From an uncultured Collinsella sp. (GTDB taxonomy: Bacteria > Actinomycetota > Coriobacteriia > Coriobacteriales > Coriobacteriaceae): DNA of 25,190 bases. Location: the NCBI GenBank assembly GCA_902469555.1, contig CABRDB010000091.1, positions 1 through 25,190 on the forward strand, given 5' to 3'. Under the pieces are notes generated by a model that saw only the letters and a program-made list of their open reading frames with translations, had not been told where the DNA came from and did no database searches. Of the stretch, positions 22,320 to 25,190 are shown piece after piece (positions within the stretch are counted from its first letter, which is position 1; every line of letters starts with the position of its first letter). A program made the translations under genes and the position numbers.

Positions 22320-22347
22320 TTGACATATGAACATGCGCTCATATAAT
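22320..22347 (+). promoter_or_regulatory. Consensus sigma-70 promoter of the ArsR-HMA unit
   Basis: TTGACA (22320-22325), 16 bases, TATAAT (22342-22347): both hexamers are perfect consensus. Operator O1 fills the spacer, so a bound ArsR protein would block RNA polymerase. Confidence 0.9.
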
Positions 22348-22380
22348 CGGAAGTAAGTTATATGAGCGCATGTTCATATG
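22324..22380. promoter_or_regulatory. Paired ArsR/SmtB operators O1 and O2
   Basis: Two perfect inverted 23-bp copies, 22324-22346 and 22358-22380, are separated by 11 bases. Each contains the imperfect dyad ATATGAGCGCATGTTCATAT of the kind bound by SmtB/CzrA/CadC proteins. O1 covers the promoter spacer; O2 covers the transcription start and ends just before the Shine-Dalgarno. A variant copy precedes the ATPase gene. Confidence 0.88.
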
Positions 22381-22393
22381 AAAGGATATTGCA

Positions 22394-22759
22394 ATGAGCA
22401 TCCGCGTTGATGAAACGAAACCCGACACCGAGGCCACCGAGCCCGTGATCCCCACCACCTGCTCGCCCGAGGACCTTCCCGACGAGGAGCTTCTCTACGA
22501 CCTCGCCGACCTGTTCAAGGTCTTCAGCGACACCACGCGTATCAAGATTCTCTATGCCCTCATGGGCCGCGAGCTCTGCGTGGCAGACATCGCCGAAGCG
22601 ACCGAAACCTCGCAGTCGGCAGTATCGCACCAGCTGCGCACACTCAAGCAGTCGCACCTAGTTAAATTCCGACGCGACGGCCGCAACATTCTCTACTCGC
22701 TCGCCGACGACCACGTCTACACCATGCTCAACCAAGGCATGAGCCACATCTGCGAATAG
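22394..22759 (+). CDS. ArsR/SmtB family zinc-type metal sensor
   Basis: 121 residues. A winged helix (about 35-105) carries ELCVADIAE and the recognition helix SQSAVSHQLRTLK. The C-terminal helix holds the complete alpha5 zinc site: Asp105, His107, then ten residues, His118, two residues, Glu121, the spacing used by SmtB and CzrA. Cys62 sits in the ELCV segment, which in CadC-like sensors belongs to the alpha3N site, but the other thiol ligands are not clearly present. Zinc (perhaps also cobalt or cadmium) is therefore the predicted signal; metal binding releases the DNA. The start has GAAAGGA seven bases upstream. Autoregulation is expected from O1 and O2. It is followed by the HMA protein gene after 63 bases, in the same direction. 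Confidence 0.94.
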   Translation: MSIRVDETKPDTEATEPVIPTTCSPEDLPDEELLYDLADLFKVFSDTTRIKILYALMGRELCVADIAEATETSQSAVSHQLRTLKQSHLVKFRRDGRNILYSLADDHVYTMLNQGMSHICE

Positions 22760-22822
22760 CGACCAACCACGGTACCAGCGCGGCCTGCACCCAAGCCGAA
22801 AAAAGAGAGAAAGGAACCCACC

Positions 22823-23041
22823 ATGAAAAAGCAGTTTAAACTCGACGAGATCGACTGCGCCAACTGCGCGCGTGAGCTTCAGGACGAGCTGGCCAAGCTC
22901 GAGGGCGTTAAATCCGTGTCCGTCAACTTTATGACCCAGAAGCTGACGCTCGAGGCCGATGATGCTGAGTTCGACGAGGTGCTCAACCGCGTTGTTGAGT
23001 TTACGGCCGACGCCGAGCCGGACTGCGAGATTATTCTCTAG
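22823..23041 (+). CDS. Stand-alone heavy-metal-associated (HMA) domain protein
   Basis: 72 residues, a single ferredoxin-like HMA domain. The metal loop reads IDCANCA with Cys12 and Cys15. The rest (LQDELAKLEGVKSVSVNFMTQKLTLEAD) follows the beta-alpha-beta-beta-alpha-beta pattern. Such proteins carry soft or borderline metals to P-type ATPases. Here the partner ATPase lacks its own HMA domain, so this protein probably supplies the metal or acts as its detached regulatory domain. The acid next to CxxC is common in Zn/Cd/Pb-type HMA domains. GAAAGGA precedes the ATG. It sits between the sensor and the pump; a hairpin (23061-23088) and operator O3 follow. Confidence 0.92.
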   Translation: MKKQFKLDEIDCANCARELQDELAKLEGVKSVSVNFMTQKLTLEADDAEFDEVLNRVVEFTADAEPDCEIIL

Positions 23042-23060
23042 CCCAGGTTTACGCCAACCT

Positions 23061-23088
23061 GCAAGGCCGCGCTTGCCGCGGCCTTTGC
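23061..23088 (+). terminator. Hairpin between the HMA and ATPase genes
   Basis: GGCCGCG (23065-23071) pairs with CGCGGCC (23077-23083) around CTTGC, with flanking GCAA/TTTGC pairs. The T stretch is short. It may attenuate transcription and leave the ATPase partly dependent on its own promoter under O3. Confidence 0.5.
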
Positions 23089-23096
23089 TCGCGAAA

Positions 23097-23119
23097 TTAT
23101 ATGAGCGAGTGTTCATTCA
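23097..23119. promoter_or_regulatory. Third ArsR operator (O3) ahead of the ATPase gene
   Basis: It begins TTATATGAGCG and contains TGTTCAT, matching O2 at 18 of 23 positions by my count. A weak promoter, TTGCCG (23073-23078) and TTATAT (23097-23102), overlaps it. The copy lies 23 bases before the ATPase start. Confidence 0.75.
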
Positions 23120-23141
23120 TTCAAATGGGAGGATACGAGTC

Positions 23142-25094
23142 ATGGCCACCGCCGACCCCAAGAAGAAAAAGAAGAAGCGCAAGAAAAAAGAGTCACTCGA
23201 GCATAAGCGCAACCGCATCCTGGTAGCGCTGGGCATTTTTGCGGTGGTGTACGCCCTCGGGGAGCTCGGCACCCTCGCCGCCACATTCGGCACCCCGGGC
23301 GACATCTACGCCAGCTTTGTGCTGTTCCTCGTGCCGTTTTTGATTGCCGGATACGACGTACTACAAAAGGCATTCAATAACATCCGCCGCGGCAAGGCGT
23401 TCGACGAGAGCTTCCTCATGGCCGTCGCGACCATCGGCGCGTTTGCCATGGTGTTCTTCCCCGATACCGACCCGCACATGGCCGAAGGCGCCGCCGTCAT
23501 GCTGTTCTACCAGGTCGGCGAGCTGTTCCAGGCATACGCCGTGGGCAAGAGCCGCAAGTCGATCAGCGCCATGATGGACATCGCGCCCGACTACGCTAAC
23601 GTCGAGCAGCCCGACGGCACGCTCGAACAGGTCTTTCCCGATGACATCGCCGTGGGCACCGTGATCGTGGTCAAGCCCGGCGAGCGCGTGCCTATCGACG
23701 GCGTCATCGTCGAGGGCGAAACCCAGCTCGACGCCGCCGCGCTCACGGGCGAGTCAGTCCCCCGCCCCGCCAAGTTCGGCGACGATATCATCAGCGGCTG
23801 CATCAACATGACGGGCCTCATCCGTGTGCGCACCACCAAGCCCTTTGGCGAGTCCACCGTCGCGCGCGTCCTGGAGCTCGTGGAGAATGCCAGCGAAAAG
23901 AAGGCGCGCACCGAGAACTTCATCACGCGCTTTGCCCGCGTCTACACGCCCGCCGTCACCGGCGCGGCTGCGGTGCTCGCGCTTGGTGGCGGCCTGGTGA
24001 CTGGCGCTTGGTCCGATTGGATTCTGCGCGGCCTGACCTTCCTGGTCGTCAGCTGCCCGTGCGCGCTCGTGATCAGTGTGCCGCTGAGTTTCTTTGGCGG
24101 CATCGGCGGTGCCTCCAAGCTGGGCGTTCTCATCAAGGGCTCCAACTACCTCGAGGCGCTCGCCGACGTAGACACCGTCGTCTTCGACAAAACCGGCACG
24201 CTCACCAACGGAACGTTCTCGGTCGTCGCGGTGCACCCCGAGGCAGGCTATACCGAGCAATCGTTGCTCGAGGTTGCAGCCCTTGCGGAGTCGTTCTCCG
24301 ATCACCCCATTGCGCAGTCCGTGCGCGACGCCTACCAGGGCGAGGTCGACCCCAAGCGCGTGACGGATTCCACTAATGACGCGGGCCACGGCGTGACAGC
24401 GACCATCGACGGCAAGCATGTCGTCGTCGGCAACGCCAAGATGCTCGCCGCGGCCGGAGTCGAAGCGCCCGATTGCGAGGTCGTCGGAACGATTCTGCAC
24501 GTGCTCGTTGACGACGTGTATGTCGGCCACATCGTGATTGCCGACACCGTAAAGGCCGATGCCGAGCAGACGATCCGCGACCTGCACGCCGCTGGCATCA
24601 ACCGCACCGTAATGCTCACAGGCGACCGCGAGGAAGTGGCTGCTGCGGTGGCCAAGCAGCTCGGCCTCGACGAGTTCCACGCGCAGCTGCTGCCGGGCGA
24701 CAAGGTCGAGCGTGTTGAAGCGCTGCTCGCGGCCGAAAGCGGCAAGGGCAAGCTCGCCTTTGTCGGCGACGGCATCAATGATGCGCCCGTGCTCACCCGT
24801 GCCGATGTGGGCATTGCCATGGGCGCCATGGGGTCCGACGCCGCAATTGAGGCCGCCGACGTTGTGCTCATGGACGACAAGCCGTCCAACATTTCCCGCG
24901 CGATCCGTGTGGCGCGCAAGACCATGACGATTGTTTGGCAGAACATTATCTTTGCGCTGGGCATTAAGTTGCTGATTCTGGTGCTTGCGGCACTGGGTAT
25001 CGCCAACATGTGGCTTGCCGTGTTCGGCGACGTAGGCGTGGCGATCATCGCCATCCTGAACGCCATGCGCGCGATGGGTGTCAAGAACCTGTAG
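23142..25094 (+). CDS. Zn/Cd/Pb-type P1B ATPase (ZntA/CadA-like)
   Basis: 650 residues. Motifs in order: actuator TGES (202-205), transmembrane metal site CPC (305-307), phosphorylated Asp349 in DKTGTLT, nucleotide-domain SDHP (386-389), hinge GDGINDAP (542-549), and Lys609 and Asp630 in the last helices. The CPC plus Lys/Asp pair is the P1B-2 signature for export of Zn2+, Cd2+ or Pb2+ driven by ATP. Instead of an N-terminal HMA domain there is a basic tail, DPKKKKKKRKKKESLEHKRNR, directly before the first helix; a separate HMA protein is encoded just upstream. The ATG at 23142 has GGGAGG upstream; the frame is open from further left, but that stretch is the HMA gene in another phase. Regulation by the ArsR sensor through O3, and through read-through from the main promoter, is expected. 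Confidence 0.96.
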   Translation: MATADPKKKKKKRKKKESLEHKRNRILVALGIFAVVYALGELGTLAATFGTPGDIYASFVLFLVPFLIAGYDVLQKAFNNIRRGKAFDESFLMAVATIGAFAMVFFPDTDPHMAEGAAVMLFYQVGELFQAYAVGKSRKSISAMMDIAPDYANVEQPDGTLEQVFPDDIAVGTVIVVKPGERVPIDGVIVEGETQLDAAALTGESVPRPAKFGDDIISGCINMTGLIRVRTTKPFGESTVARVLELVENASEKKARTENFITRFARVYTPAVTGAAAVLALGGGLVTGAWSDWILRGLTFLVVSCPCALVISVPLSFFGGIGGASKLGVLIKGSNYLEALADVDTVVFDKTGTLTNGTFSVVAVHPEAGYTEQSLLEVAALAESFSDHPIAQSVRDAYQGEVDPKRVTDSTNDAGHGVTATIDGKHVVVGNAKMLAAAGVEAPDCEVVGTILHVLVDDVYVGHIVIADTVKADAEQTIRDLHAAGINRTVMLTGDREEVAAAVAKQLGLDEFHAQLLPGDKVERVEALLAAESGKGKLAFVGDGINDAPVLTRADVGIAMGAMGSDAAIEAADVVLMDDKPSNISRAIRVARKTMTIVWQNIIFALGIKLLILVLAALGIANMWLAVFGDVGVAIIAILNAMRAMGVKNL

Positions 25095-25157
25095 CACTCG
25101 TGGTCTCTCTGGCCGGGGCCGGGCTTGGTTTTGAAAACGTCCTCGCGCATGAGGCCC

Positions 25158-25190
25158 GCCTTTCCTGCTCCTGCGGAGCAGCGGAAAGGC
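25158..25190 (+). terminator. Terminator-like hairpin at the window edge
   Basis: GCCTTTCC (25158-25165) pairs with GGAAAGGC (25183-25190) and TGCTCC with GGAGCA inside, closed by a TGC loop with two unpaired bases on the right. The window ends on the last paired base, so any T tract is not visible. It lies 63 bases after the ATPase stop. Confidence 0.6.

Noticed and set aside
22959..23141. Earlier in-frame start for the P-type ATPase
   Set aside because: The extra 61 codons overlap the HMA gene in another phase, and the ATG at 23142 has GGGAGG.
23754..25097. Long minus-strand frame opposite the ATPase gene
   Set aside because: Same reason: a shadow of a strongly conserved gene, His/Gly/Asp-rich composition without family features.

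Overview
The window reads as a chromosomal segment of a GC-rich Gram-positive gut anaerobe, most likely a Collinsella-type member of the Coriobacteriia. That placement is inference. It rests on G+C-rich codon use, the types of the housekeeping genes, and dense families of short palindromic repeats built on GGGGAC and ACCACCACAAAGG. There is no rRNA, tRNA or 16S-type marker to prove it. I see no tRNA or rRNA gene, CRISPR array, prophage or insertion sequence with a transposase.

Layout. Positions 1-5000 hold a mostly minus-strand block: a small MGMT/ATL-type DNA-alkylation protein, a DegV lipid-binding protein, a MarR regulator, a free-standing B3/4 (PheT-like) protein with a structured leader, and ATP-dependent PEP carboxykinase (pckA). 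From 5000 to 9900 come a Wzx/MOP-type polysaccharide flippase, a 316-base convergent intergenic region packed with repeats, a metallophosphoesterase and a CPA1-type cation/proton antiporter with two C-terminal RCK_C repeats. From 10100 to 14700 lie serC and serA of serine biosynthesis, then an M20 metallopeptidase and a short DUF1015-like protein. From 14700 to 18100 are two tandem histidine phosphatases, a nitroreductase with an upstream DtxR/IdeR-like box, an HdeD-type membrane protein and a YaiI/UPF0178 protein. From 18200 to 20430 a 10-TM heavy-metal (putative manganese) exporter with a His-rich loop is divergent from a DEDDh exonuclease.

The right end is the most distinctive part. An A+T-richer stretch (about 20500-22320) carries a lone PD-(D/E)XK/DUF559-like protein gene with no visible ribosome binding site. 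Just downstream is a 213-bp module bounded by inverted copies of GTGCAAAA-N4-GAGTATTC-N-GCA. Next comes a clean zinc/cadmium efflux module: an ArsR/SmtB sensor with an intact alpha5 zinc site, a stand-alone 72-residue HMA metal-binding protein, and a P1B-2 ATPase whose N-terminus is lysine-rich instead of carrying an HMA domain. A consensus TTGACA-16-TATAAT promoter is buried in two perfect operators, and a third operator copy precedes the ATPase gene.

Repeats. Four copies of a 41-bp palindrome sit 15-30 bases after the stop codons of four minus-strand genes, where they probably act as terminators. A 35-bp-arm hairpin (613-702), a cluster with mutually exclusive hairpins (5067-5202), a 123-bp module with 18-bp inverted ends (6965-7087) and a tandem CCCCGTCCCA repeat (7091-7189) add to this. 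Metal homeostasis is a recurring theme: iron-type box, His-rich exporter, zinc sensor, metal chaperone and pump.
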